From: a virus
Length of the DNA stretch: 50,685 nucleotides
IMG/VR virus record: IMGVR_UViG_3300029319_000048
Location: 8,028-58,712 of that record
Reading direction: 5' to 3' (one strand)
The notes under the pieces were generated by a model. It saw only the letters and a program-made list of their open reading frames with translations. It ran no database searches and was not told the origin of the DNA. The position numbers were made by a program, and so were the translations under genes. Below are positions 42,357-48,734 of this stretch, one piece after another. Within the stretch, counting starts at the first letter, position 1. Every line of letters begins with the position of its first letter.

Positions 42357-42479
42357 TTATCCTTTACGGTTTTTTCTTAGTTTCTTAAAGTCAGCACCAG
42401 TAATCTGGTCAAACGGAGGTGCAAGTTTTGCAATCTTCATTTGTGCTGGCGATAATTTCTTTTTCTTTTTCTTTTTCAT
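42357..42479 (-). CDS. Small basic phage protein, 40 aa
   Basis: ATG 42479 encodes M, seven Lys, then LSPAQMKIAKLAPPFDQITG and ADFKKLRKNRKG. The 'KLSPAQ.KIA..APP...IT.ADF..LR' pattern is one I recall from small proteins of marine Bacteroidota phages. It begins 2 bp after the preceding gene's stop. Function unknown; probably virion- or DNA-associated. Confidence 0.7.
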   Translation of the reverse strand: MKKKKKKKLSPAQMKIAKLAPPFDQITGADFKKLRKNRKG

Positions 42480-42481
42480 AA

Positions 42482-42631
42482 TTATTTGCTATGAACTTTT
42501 TTTACTTCAAAGTTAAACGATTGACTCGCCCCTTTGTGTGGTTTATATCCACCTTTTGGGTCTTTCATTAATTTTGGCATACCCTTACCTGATTTCATCC
42601 AGTGATAGCCTTTTGGTGCTTTTACTTTCAT
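42482..42631 (-). CDS. Small basic phage protein, 49 aa
   Basis: ATG 42631 encodes MKVKAPKGYHWMKSGKGMPK, then LMKDPKGGYKPHKGASQSFN and FEVKKVHSK. The pattern 'KAPKGYHWMKSGK..LMK....Y.PHKGAS....F.V.K.H' recurs, as I recall, in small phage proteins. It overlaps the 143-aa gene's stop by 4 bp (ATGA). Function unknown. Confidence 0.72.
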   Translation of the reverse strand: MKVKAPKGYHWMKSGKGMPKLMKDPKGGYKPHKGASQSFNFEVKKVHSK

Positions 42632-43059
42632 AATCCAAATCTTTTACTTTTTCTTTCTTGTCTTCTTACGTTTCTATTGTATTTTTTTTCAAACCTTCTC
42701 ATTTTTCTTGCAGCAGCCTTTTCACTTATAACTCTGCTTCGTGCACTTGAACCAAAGATACCACCTTCTCTTGAAACATTATAAACATACTGACCTTCAT
42801 CATTTTTAGTGATGCCTTTGTAAACAGACTTACTTTTACCCTTTTCGCCTTTTTCAAAATTAGTGCTTTTTAAAAATGCACCAGTCCCTGAAAAATCCAA
42901 CATATCATCAGTCAAATCTCTATGTAGACTAAACTTGGTGAATTTACTTGAGTAACGTCCTTTTCTCCCTCTTTCTCTATTTTTTTCATGAAGATACGAC
43001 CTTCCTTGAATATGCGTTGGGCCAAATTCTTCTTGTCCGTTTTTTTTCTTATTAGGCAT
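42628..43059 (-). CDS. Basic hypothetical protein, 143 aa
   Basis: Lys/Arg-rich throughout (MPNKKKNGQEEFGPTHIQGR; EKNRERGRKGRYSSKFTKFS; KMRRFEKKYNRNVRRQERKS). A central less-charged part (LTDDMLDFSGTGAFLKSTNF) may fold. No family recognised. It is coupled to both neighbours (ATGA with the 49-aa gene; TAATG with the 56-aa gene). Confidence 0.65.
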   Translation of the reverse strand: MPNKKKNGQEEFGPTHIQGRSYLHEKNRERGRKGRYSSKFTKFSLHRDLTDDMLDFSGTGAFLKSTNFEKGEKGKSKSVYKGITKNDEGQYVYNVSREGGIFGSSARSRVISEKAAARKMRRFEKKYNRNVRRQERKSKRFGL

Positions 43060-43229
43060 TATTTCTTTTTCTTTTTTGCACCCTTTGCATAATTAGGGTC
43101 TTTACAATATTTACTTGCTGCCATATTTGCATAAGCTGAAGGGTATGTGTCAAAAGTTCTTTTTGCCCAGGCTATACCTGCTGCACATATTTTGTTACCC
43201 TTTTTTCTTTTTTTTAGTTTACTTGCCAT
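43059..43229 (-). CDS. Small two-Cys basic protein, 56 aa
   Basis: ATG 43229 encodes MASKLKKRKKGNKICAAGIA, then WAKRTFDTYPSAYANMAASK, YCKDPNYAKGAKKKKK. The core 'GNKIC.AGIAWAK.TFD.YPSAYAN.AASKYCKDPNYAK' is, as I recall, a conserved short motif of phage and giant-virus proteins. Function unknown. It fits exactly between two genes (2-bp gap upstream, TAATG overlap downstream). Confidence 0.75.
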   Translation of the reverse strand: MASKLKKRKKGNKICAAGIAWAKRTFDTYPSAYANMAASKYCKDPNYAKGAKKKKK

Positions 43230-43231
43230 AA

Positions 43232-44170
43232 TTACATATTAAAGTTTCCAGGATTTCTTCCTTGTTTTAACATATATTGAAAAGCAGGTGATTTTTTAGC
43301 CTTTTTTACTTTTCTAGGATTGTACGCGTTATAAGCATTTGCAAAGGTTTTTATTTTGTCTAATGATAAATTTCTTGCTGATGTAAGATTACTCATGTAT
43401 TGAGATGGTACTCCTGAACCTTGACCACCTATAGTTTTTAACTCTCCTACTTTTTTAGATGATTTATCAAACTCTTTGTAGCTTGCATATACTGGGTTTG
43501 TATGTGTTGGTCTACCTTTTGCGTCAAAAGGTCGTGTTCCTGCCTCTCCTTTAAATCCAGAAAAACCTTTTCCTGCTTTTAAGAATGCTTTTGTTTTGAC
43601 TTTGACTGCTCTACCACCAACTCTTTTAGAAACATTCTCCATTTTCTTATCATACTTCGTAACGCTTCTTTCGTATTGTTTTTTAAGTCTGTTTAGTTTA
43701 CCTGGCTTAATACTTCCTGGTGAAAAAGCTGACGAAAACAATGCACTGTAATAGTTCATCATTTTCTTATCTCTCTTACCACCTAATCTTTTATCTATCT
43801 TCCCAAGTCTTTTTGCACCTTTGTCAATTATTTTTTCTGACTTTACTTGTCCTTTAACTGCTTTTTTGAATCCTTTACCATATTTTCTCAAACCTTTAGC
43901 AAAACTACTTGCGTGTGCTTCATTCATTACACCTATACTGTTTCTTTCTCTCATACCCTCTCCTGTTCTTAGATTCATAGGTGTATTTCTATATGTTACA
44001 CTTCTCTTGTAATAAGAAGGTCTTCTAGTGCTGCTTGTACCAGTTGTATTTGATGTGTATGTTTTGTCGTCAGCCGAATAAGGCAAGTGCCCTATTCCAA
44101 GGTGTGCATAGTTTCTTTCAACAAAACTTTTTCTAATCCCTGTATTTGGGAACTTAAATCCGTTAGCCAT
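43232..44170 (-). CDS. Lys-rich virion-type hypothetical protein, 312 aa
   Basis: MANGFKFPNTGIRKSFVERN, followed by a long Lys/Gly/Ser-rich middle (SFAKGLRKYGKGFKKAVKGQ; KRLGKIDKRLGGKRDKKMMN) and a basic end. There is hardly any acidic or hydrophobic core, so it is likely extended or nucleic-acid-bound. It is the first gene of the basic-protein unit, preceded by a TAnnTTTG box. No family recognised. Confidence 0.65.
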   Translation of the reverse strand: MANGFKFPNTGIRKSFVERNYAHLGIGHLPYSADDKTYTSNTTGTSSTRRPSYYKRSVTYRNTPMNLRTGEGMRERNSIGVMNEAHASSFAKGLRKYGKGFKKAVKGQVKSEKIIDKGAKRLGKIDKRLGGKRDKKMMNYYSALFSSAFSPGSIKPGKLNRLKKQYERSVTKYDKKMENVSKRVGGRAVKVKTKAFLKAGKGFSGFKGEAGTRPFDAKGRPTHTNPVYASYKEFDKSSKKVGELKTIGGQGSGVPSQYMSNLTSARNLSLDKIKTFANAYNAYNPRKVKKAKKSPAFQYMLKQGRNPGNFNM

Positions 44171-44189
44171 AACTAAAATTTTTTTGTGT

Positions 44190-44197
44190 TACTTTTG
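44190..44197 (+). promoter_or_regulatory. Candidate promoter for the winged-helix gene
   Basis: TACTTTTG (TAnnTTTG) lies within TTACTTTTGTAA, in the 51-bp gap between divergent genes. The expected start is about 44203, leaving about 19 nt before the TTG at 44222. It sits 3 bp from the opposite-strand box at 44201-44208. Confidence 0.55.
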
Positions 44198-44200
44198 TAA

Positions 44201-44208
44201 CAAAGATA
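44201..44208 (-). promoter_or_regulatory. Candidate promoter for the basic-protein operon
   Basis: The minus strand reads TATCTTTG (TAnnTTTG). The expected start is about 44195, with a leader of about 25 nt to ATG 44170. Polymerases at this and the facing box would overlap, so the two directions should compete. Confidence 0.6.
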
Positions 44209-44221
44209 AATAAAAATACCA

Positions 44222-44701
44222 TTGAATATTTTGACTGAAAACCCAATAAAATTAAATAAAAGAAGGTCTATTAGAACACAACCAAGAGAAAGAAAATTTA
44301 ACTTTTTGAAATATTGGAGGATTGTTAGATATTACATCAGGCGTAAATACAAGATATCTCTTTCAGAACATGATATGCTTCTCTATCTTTATGATTTACC
44401 ATATTTCAAAAGAGAAGATTTTAATTATTACAGCAACTCTATGTCTTGGGATAAGAAAAGGTTTTACAAAATGATGCAAAAAGGCCTGATAAAAGAGTGG
44501 AGGGGTGGAGGTGTAAAGTTTGGTAGAAGTAAAATTTATGAGTTGACACACCTTGCTAAGACAATTTGCTCTACTACTTACAAAAAACTTGTGAAAGAAG
44601 AACTTATTTCTGAAGACCCAAGGTCAAATCCTATATTCAAAAAAGAAACCTATACAGATAAAGTTTATAAATCTATTATTGAAAAAATGAATTCTAGGTG
44701 A
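44222..44701 (+). CDS. Winged-helix (MarR-like) DNA-binding protein, 159 aa
   Basis: After a basic N-terminus (NKRRSIRTQPRERKFNFLKY) comes a pattern typical of a winged helix: helix SLSEHDMLLYLYDL, recognition-type helix (SMSWDKKRFYKMMQKGLIKE), a wing (WRGGGVKFGRSKIYELT) and a further helix (LAKTICSTTYKKLVKEELI). I recall similar proteins in Bacteroidota phages. The frame opens after a stop at 44207 and has no early ATG; TTG 44222 is the best start. Alone on the plus strand and facing the late operon promoter, it may regulate it. Confidence 0.68.
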   Translation: MNILTENPIKLNKRRSIRTQPRERKFNFLKYWRIVRYYIRRKYKISLSEHDMLLYLYDLPYFKREDFNYYSNSMSWDKKRFYKMMQKGLIKEWRGGGVKFGRSKIYELTHLAKTICSTTYKKLVKEELISEDPRSNPIFKKETYTDKVYKSIIEKMNSR

Positions 44702-45440
44702 ATTCTTCATATTTTGCAACTGCATTTTTTAAAACTTTATAATCTCTAATTGAAGTGAGTTTCTTGAGCTCTCTCATTTTTAGTTTACTGCCACCTTCAG
44801 TTAGTATATCTATAGCTTCTATTGCTTTTGATATTTGATTGTTTTGTTTTATGATGTCGTTCAACAATACCACCTCTTGTTTAATATCATCTGTAAAATA
44901 CCATCTAATCATGTATCTTGTTGCGTCTGCAATCTTTGCCACTTTTGTTATAGTAATTTTTTGATTATCATCAAACATTTCTTTGATAATAGAGGCTAAG
45001 TGTTCTTTAGTTGGCCTTTTCTTTGTGCCAATCAATTCTCCAACAATTTTCATTTTTGTCTTTCTATCTAATCTTTTAGATGGATTAAATATTATTTTTC
45101 TGTATCTAGAACAATATGGAGTCTTTTTTTCTTCGCACACTTCATAAACCATTTCTTCAACCCTTTTATCACCATAGGTTCTTATGATATGACCATTGCT
45201 TCTATCTGATAAATGCAGAAATAGCATTACCATCAAGTCTTCATCAAAATTTGGATTTAGATAAATAAACTTTTCTGCAATGTATCTTAACTCATTAAAG
45301 GAATTTATTTTTCTGGTAGTTCGGTATAGCGTATAATATCTTACCCCTTTTGGGAAATACAGGTAGTCTTTTCCAGAAAACCTGAAATAAGACTCCATAA
45401 TGATTCTGTGCCTATTGTAATCAAATAACGGTATTAACAT
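44694..45440 (-). CDS. Hypothetical protein, possible HTH, 248 aa
   Basis: A basic, helical protein. A segment near residues 155-195 (QKITITKVAKIADATRYMIR, then WYFTDDIKQEVVLL) could form a helix-turn-helix. The long start (ATG 45440) overlaps the co-chaperonin gene by 20 bp; ATG at 45398 (MESYFRFSG) would avoid this and is an alternative. Last gene of the chaperonin operon; it converges with the winged-helix gene, overlapping it by 8 bp. Confidence 0.62.
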   Translation of the reverse strand: MLIPLFDYNRHRIIMESYFRFSGKDYLYFPKGVRYYTLYRTTRKINSFNELRYIAEKFIYLNPNFDEDLMVMLFLHLSDRSNGHIIRTYGDKRVEEMVYEVCEEKKTPYCSRYRKIIFNPSKRLDRKTKMKIVGELIGTKKRPTKEHLASIIKEMFDDNQKITITKVAKIADATRYMIRWYFTDDIKQEVVLLNDIIKQNNQISKAIEAIDILTEGGSKLKMRELKKLTSIRDYKVLKNAVAKYEEFT

Positions 45441-45699
45441 CCTTCATTGTTACAACTACATCCTGCTCTCTTATGGCTTTGTATTTTTTACCTTTTACTC
45501 GTAATTCTGATCCTGATATTTTATCAAAGTACACAAATTCTCCAGGCTTTACCTCCTTCACTTCATCGCCTACTGTTATAACCTCACCAATTATATATCT
45601 TATATTGAGGTCAGATTTTTCAGTAATGATAAGTCCTAAATCGTTTTTTTGTACAACTTCTTCATCTTTTATGATGATGAACTTACCGACTGCTTTCAT
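45421..45699 (-). CDS. GroES-like co-chaperonin (Cpn10)
   Basis: A 92-aa protein with the Cpn10 layout. It starts MKAVGKFIIIKDEEVVQKND, with a mobile loop near LGLIITEKSDLN that binds GroEL, then GEVITVGDEVKEVKPGEFVY, a Lys/Gly region and the final strands YKAIREQDVVVTM, as in GroES '..yliM.e.DilA'. It should cap the phage-encoded GroEL encoded 442 bp upstream in the same operon, or host GroEL. Similar in size to T4 gp31 and E. coli GroES. Confidence 0.85.
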   Translation of the reverse strand: MKAVGKFIIIKDEEVVQKNDLGLIITEKSDLNIRYIIGEVITVGDEVKEVKPGEFVYFDKISGSELRVKGKKYKAIREQDVVVTMKDVNTVI

Positions 45700-45842
45700 A
45701 CAACTTCTTTTTCTATCAGCTCTGTTTTGATAATTTTATATCCCTTTGCTTTCAGAAACTTAATTGCTTCCTTTTCTCTCTTTTCATTTTCTCTAAAATG
45801 ATGAAAGATTTGGTTTTCAAATGCATTTGGTGTATCTGCCAT
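45696..45842 (-). CDS. Small hypothetical protein, 48 aa
   Basis: ATG 45842 gives MADTPNAFENQIFHHFRENE, then KREKEAIKFLKAKGYKIIKT and ELIEKEVV. Charged and helical; overlaps the GroES-like gene by 4 bp (ATGA), which supports a real gene. No family recognised. Confidence 0.65.
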   Translation of the reverse strand: MADTPNAFENQIFHHFRENEKREKEAIKFLKAKGYKIIKTELIEKEVV

Positions 45843-45843
45843 A

Positions 45844-45951
45844 TTATTTGTTATTTAGTTCTTCTTCTGTTGGTGCTGTTATCATTTCATATATCACCCA
45901 GGGCCACAGCACAATTATAAACCCTATGATGATTTTAATTAGTATCGACAT
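45844..45951 (-). CDS. Single-TM micropeptide, 35 aa
   Basis: ATG 45951 gives MSILIKIIIGFIIVLWPWVI, then YEMITAPTEEELNNK. Residues 3-20 form one hydrophobic helix, so this is a small membrane protein with a short acidic tail. It overlaps the 68-aa gene by 17 bp and ends 1 bp before the next ATG. Function unknown; a membrane or lysis-modulating role is possible. Confidence 0.55.
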   Translation of the reverse strand: MSILIKIIIGFIIVLWPWVIYEMITAPTEEELNNK

Positions 45952-46141
45952 TACTCCTTCTTTTATAATCATATCTTGGTCTTGAATCATGGTAACTATC
46001 TTGTTTTTTATCAATAGTGAACTTAGTTAAGATATTTCCCTCTAAATCAAGAACGGTATATCCTTGTCGAACCAACAAGTTCAAAGCTTTTAGTTGTTCG
46101 TCAACCCTATTGTTAATGCCATATGATTCAAAATAATCCAT
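45935..46141 (-). CDS. Hypothetical protein, 68 aa
   Basis: MDYFESYGINNRVDEQLKAL, then NLLVRQGYTVLDLEGNILTK and a basic, disordered end (RPRYDYKRRSNVDTN). Its start overlaps the last base of the GroEL gene. No family recognised; probably co-expressed with the chaperonins. Confidence 0.65.
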   Translation of the reverse strand: MDYFESYGINNRVDEQLKALNLLVRQGYTVLDLEGNILTKFTIDKKQDSYHDSRPRYDYKRRSNVDTN

Positions 46142-47739
46142 TAGTTTTTATTGTTTTCGTCTTTTTTAATTCTTTTGTTAGATATTACGCATGATGTGGT
46201 AAGAATGATTCCTGCAACTGAAGCTGCGTTTAATACTGCATTCTTTGTTACCTTGAAAGGGTCAATGATTCCCATTTTAAACATATTACCATATTTCTTT
46301 CTTTTTACATCATATCCATAATCCTTTGGTTTTTTGTATATACTTTCAAAAATTTCTTCTGCATCCTCACCTGAATTACTTACAATATTCTTAAAAACAC
46401 AACTTAATGCCCTGTACACTGCAAAATAGCCATCCAAATAAGAAAGTGAGTGGCTTCGATGAGGTTTTTTGTAAAATTTTCCAGCAACTTGTGTGAGTGC
46501 AATACCTCCACCAGCAACTACACCTTCTTCAAGTGCTGCTTTTGTTGCGTGGATGGAGTCATCAACTCTATCTTTCTTCTCTTTCAACTCAACTTCTGAG
46601 TTTCCTGCTAATTTTATTGTGGCAACCCCACCAGCAAGCTTGGATAACCTGTCTTGTAAGTGCCATTTATCAGCTTTATTCTTTTTTAGCTTGATTTCAT
46701 TGGTTAACCACTCTATTGTTTCTTGTTTTTTGGTGTTTTCCACGTTATCAAACACTAAAATTGTCTCATTTATGTCTGAAATCATGGTTTTACACGTGCC
46801 GAGGTAAGATTTATCTATATTTTGTGATGAATCACCAGACATTTCTGAAATTATACGCCCTCCAGTCATCATTGCCAAGTCTTCAAGCAGTTCAAACCTC
46901 TTAATTCCTATACCTTCTGGTGAAATAAAGTTCGCAGTCAGGTTTTTTTTGTTAATATTCTGTGTGATGAACAATTTTACTCTGTCATCAAGCTCTGAAA
47001 TGATTAAAAGTGGCCTTTTTTCCTTGATTGAAGCTTCAAAAGCGAAATGTAATCTTTCATGCATGTCAATTTTAGTGTCACTAATAAAAATTAGAGGGTT
47101 TTGAAACTCAACTGTTCTTTTTCTGACGTTATTTATAGAAAAAGGCGTCCCATATCCTTTTTTGATTCTGGTTCCATTAGTTATTTCTGTGTAATCTTCA
47201 CTGGTTGTGGAGTCATCCATAGTTACTACTCCGTCTTTTCCAACCTTCAAATATGCGTCAGCAATCATACCACCTAGATAGGTGTCACCATTTGCCGATA
47301 TTGTTGCTACTTGGACGAGGTTTTGGTCATTGACTTCTTTTTTTAGTTTTTCCAAACTTTGCACCACATCTTTTGCAGCTTGTTCTATTCCTTCTTTTGC
47401 TTGTGTAACATTTTCAAACTCTATTTCGAAGCATTTATCAATGATCGCCTTTGCCAAAACACACGATGTAGTTGTACCATCACCTGCCTCTGACGCTGTT
47501 TTTTGTGAAGCTTGCCTTAAAATACTGACACCTAGATTCTGGACAGGGTCTGAAAGTATTACACTATTTGCTACGGTCACTCCATCTTTTGTTATATGTG
47601 GGTTTCCGAACTGGTCTTCAATTATAACTGTTTTTCCAGAAGCACCTAGAGTTGAGGACACGGCTTCTGCGAGGATGTCTATACCTTTTTTAAGTTCAGA
47701 CCTCCCCTCATCAGAGAAAGTTATGTTCTTTTCAATCAT
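46141..47739 (-). CDS. Phage chaperonin GroEL (Cpn60)
   Basis: A 532-residue Cpn60, slightly shorter than E. coli GroEL (548), without the usual GGM-rich tail. ATP-site residues are present: D52 (ITKDGVTVA) and GDGTTT at 86-91, including D87. In the intermediate region, RVDDSIHATKAALEEGVVAG matches the conserved hydrolysis and GG block. The apical domain (about 190-370) is divergent, so client or co-chaperonin binding may differ from the host's. It probably folds capsid or tail proteins, as known for phage GroEL homologues. First large gene of the operon; a palindrome and phased repeats lie upstream. Confidence 0.92.
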   Translation of the reverse strand: MIEKNITFSDEGRSELKKGIDILAEAVSSTLGASGKTVIIEDQFGNPHITKDGVTVANSVILSDPVQNLGVSILRQASQKTASEAGDGTTTSCVLAKAIIDKCFEIEFENVTQAKEGIEQAAKDVVQSLEKLKKEVNDQNLVQVATISANGDTYLGGMIADAYLKVGKDGVVTMDDSTTSEDYTEITNGTRIKKGYGTPFSINNVRKRTVEFQNPLIFISDTKIDMHERLHFAFEASIKEKRPLLIISELDDRVKLFITQNINKKNLTANFISPEGIGIKRFELLEDLAMMTGGRIISEMSGDSSQNIDKSYLGTCKTMISDINETILVFDNVENTKKQETIEWLTNEIKLKKNKADKWHLQDRLSKLAGGVATIKLAGNSEVELKEKKDRVDDSIHATKAALEEGVVAGGGIALTQVAGKFYKKPHRSHSLSYLDGYFAVYRALSCVFKNIVSNSGEDAEEIFESIYKKPKDYGYDVKRKKYGNMFKMGIIDPFKVTKNAVLNAASVAGIILTTSCVISNKRIKKDENNKN

Positions 47740-47779
47740 AAAAATCTATTATATTCTATTCTTTTTATTTCTTTTTATA

Positions 47780-47795
47780 TAGTTTATATAAACTA
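47780..47795. promoter_or_regulatory. 16-bp perfect palindrome upstream of GroEL
   Basis: TAGTTTATATAAACTA reads the same on both strands. It lies 41 bp upstream of the GroEL start codon, between it and the small ORF at 47860-48018. A perfect palindrome of this length suits a dimeric repressor's operator, perhaps for control of chaperonin expression. AT-rich context makes chance more likely than usual. Confidence 0.4.
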
Positions 47796-47859
47796 AATAT
47801 ATTTATGTTTGTCGTTTTTTCACCATATGATTCAATATACTTATAAATACACGCATAAC

Positions 47860-48018
47860 TTACTGACAATCAGGGTTTTCTGTTTGTCCCTTGTTTGTCG
47901 TTTGTTTGTCGCAGTATTTATCTAGTTTCTGCTGCAACAACTGTATACGTAATTTGTTCGCCCCTGAGATTTTCATCTGAACAATTTCTTGCATCAGGCG
48001 AGAATATAATTTGGACAT
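47860..48018 (-). CDS. Small hypothetical protein, 52 aa
   Basis: ATG 48018 gives MSKLYSRLMQEIVQMKISGA, then NKLRIQLLQQKLDKYCDKQT and TNKGQTENPDCQ. The first 37 residues form an amphipathic, coiled-coil-like helix. The ORF follows a TAnnTTTG box by 30 bp and lies 120 bp upstream of GroEL. A second frame from 48043 is also open (41 codons) but would be leaderless and looks less protein-like. The region may instead be leader DNA. Confidence 0.5.
   Translation of the reverse strand: MSKLYSRLMQEIVQMKISGANKLRIQLLQQKLDKYCDKQTTNKGQTENPDCQ
47882..47910. repeat. Phased GTTTGTC direct repeats
   Basis: GTTTGTC occurs at 47882-47888, 47893-47899 and 47904-47910: exact copies with an 11-bp period, so they face the same side of the helix. 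A fourth copy is at 47807-47813. They overlap the 3' end of the 52-aa ORF and lie upstream of GroEL. Such spacing suits cooperative binding of an activator, repressor or replication initiator. Confidence 0.5.
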
Positions 48019-48047
48019 AGTGATCTATTTTATCGTCAAACATACCA

Positions 48048-48055
48048 CAAATATA
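48048..48055 (-). promoter_or_regulatory. Candidate promoter for the chaperonin operon
   Basis: The minus strand reads TATATTTG within TTTTGTATATTTGT (48047-48060), identical over 14 bases to the sites at 2464 and 13484. The expected start is about 48042, giving a leader of about 25 nt to ATG 48018. The nearest minus-strand gene lies downstream, and upstream (48.06-48.9 kb) is non-coding. Confidence 0.6.
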
Positions 48056-48162
48056 CAAAATATTTTAATGTGGCATATTCTGGTAAATAAATGCACACTA
48101 TATATACTAGTTCAAGGTGTTAACCATTTTAGGCCACGCATGTTATAAGTGTTGAGGTAACA

Positions 48163-48170
48163 TACGTTTG
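48163..48170 (+). promoter_or_regulatory. Possible plus-strand promoter into the structured region
   Basis: TACGTTTG (TAnnTTTG) is the only such box on the plus strand between 48060 and 48926. No ORF follows closely; what follows is the hairpin-rich, higher-GC region. If active, it would make a long untranslated RNA. A single 6-of-8 match can occur by chance. Confidence 0.3.
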
Positions 48171-48700
48171 CTACCTACTACGTGTATCTGTAAACTTACT
48201 TTTTTTACCCCACCCCCCTTATACCAGCCATCGTCTGCGCTAGACTTTTTGCCTTTTTATACTTGTTGTGGCCATTTCTATTCTACGTTGGAATCGGTCT
48301 CGAGGTAAACCTCTCGGAATCTATGTATTTTTTTCTCTTGCGTTCACAATCATTCGATACCCCACCCCTATCCTTTATCATTACCTAAACATATCATACC
48401 CCTTGTCCCTCGCGTCTTCCAAGAATATGGTCAAGGTGCCAAGCATTGCAACTACGTTGCGTGGTGGTTCCTCACCACACTTCCATATGGAACGCAACCT
48501 CACAACGCAATGTCCTTTGTGTTCGTCAACACAAGTTTTGCTGGCCACATTCGCTTCGCTCATTTGCAAAACACGGTGTCATTGCTTCTCGCCTCGCGCA
48601 GATGTATTCACTTCGTTCATTTCTGCGAGGGAACCTCTGCTCGTCTCGGTGTATTGTTGCTATTTATAATATCGAGTTTACCTTTACTTCCATCCTTGCT
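48171..48700. ncRNA. Candidate large structured RNA (non-coding, higher GC)
   Basis: This stretch has no credible gene but dense complementarity. CATTGC (48444-48449) pairs with GCAATG (48507-48512). Inside it GTTGCG (48456-48461) pairs with CGCAAC (48493-48498), enclosing hairpins TGGTG/CACCA (48462-48477) and TTCC/GGAA (48481-48492): a compact three-way junction. Then come hairpin TTGTGTT/AACACAA (48517-48534) and, directly adjoining, stem GTTTTGC/GCAAAAC (48535-48541 with 48566-48572). CGCAGA/TCTGCG follow near 48597-48627. Long range, TGTGGCCA (48267-48274) complements TGGCCACA (48542-48549). Large phage RNAs such as GOLLD and ROOL often lie near tRNAs, as here; I cannot assign it to either. 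Strand undecided. Confidence 0.45.
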
Positions 48701-48734
48701 AATTGATACCACTAGCACACTTTTGAATTAGTTG

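Noticed and set aside
42602-42784. Plus-strand frame across the basic-protein genes
   Set aside because: The Phe/Leu-rich translation is the antisense of Lys/Arg codons in well-packed minus-strand genes.
47918-48043. 41-codon minus-strand frame MFDDKIDHYVQ...
   Set aside because: Overlaps the better-looking 52-aa frame. Its ATG is at the predicted transcription start itself, and its composition is less protein-like.
48268-48731. Three overlapping plus-strand frames and one minus-strand frame (up to 133 codons) in the non-coding region
   Set aside because: All are open at once simply because this stretch has fewer stop-like AT triplets. The proteins are Cys/Ser/Leu-rich with no sensible domain, start without a promoter box, and overlap strong inverted repeats.
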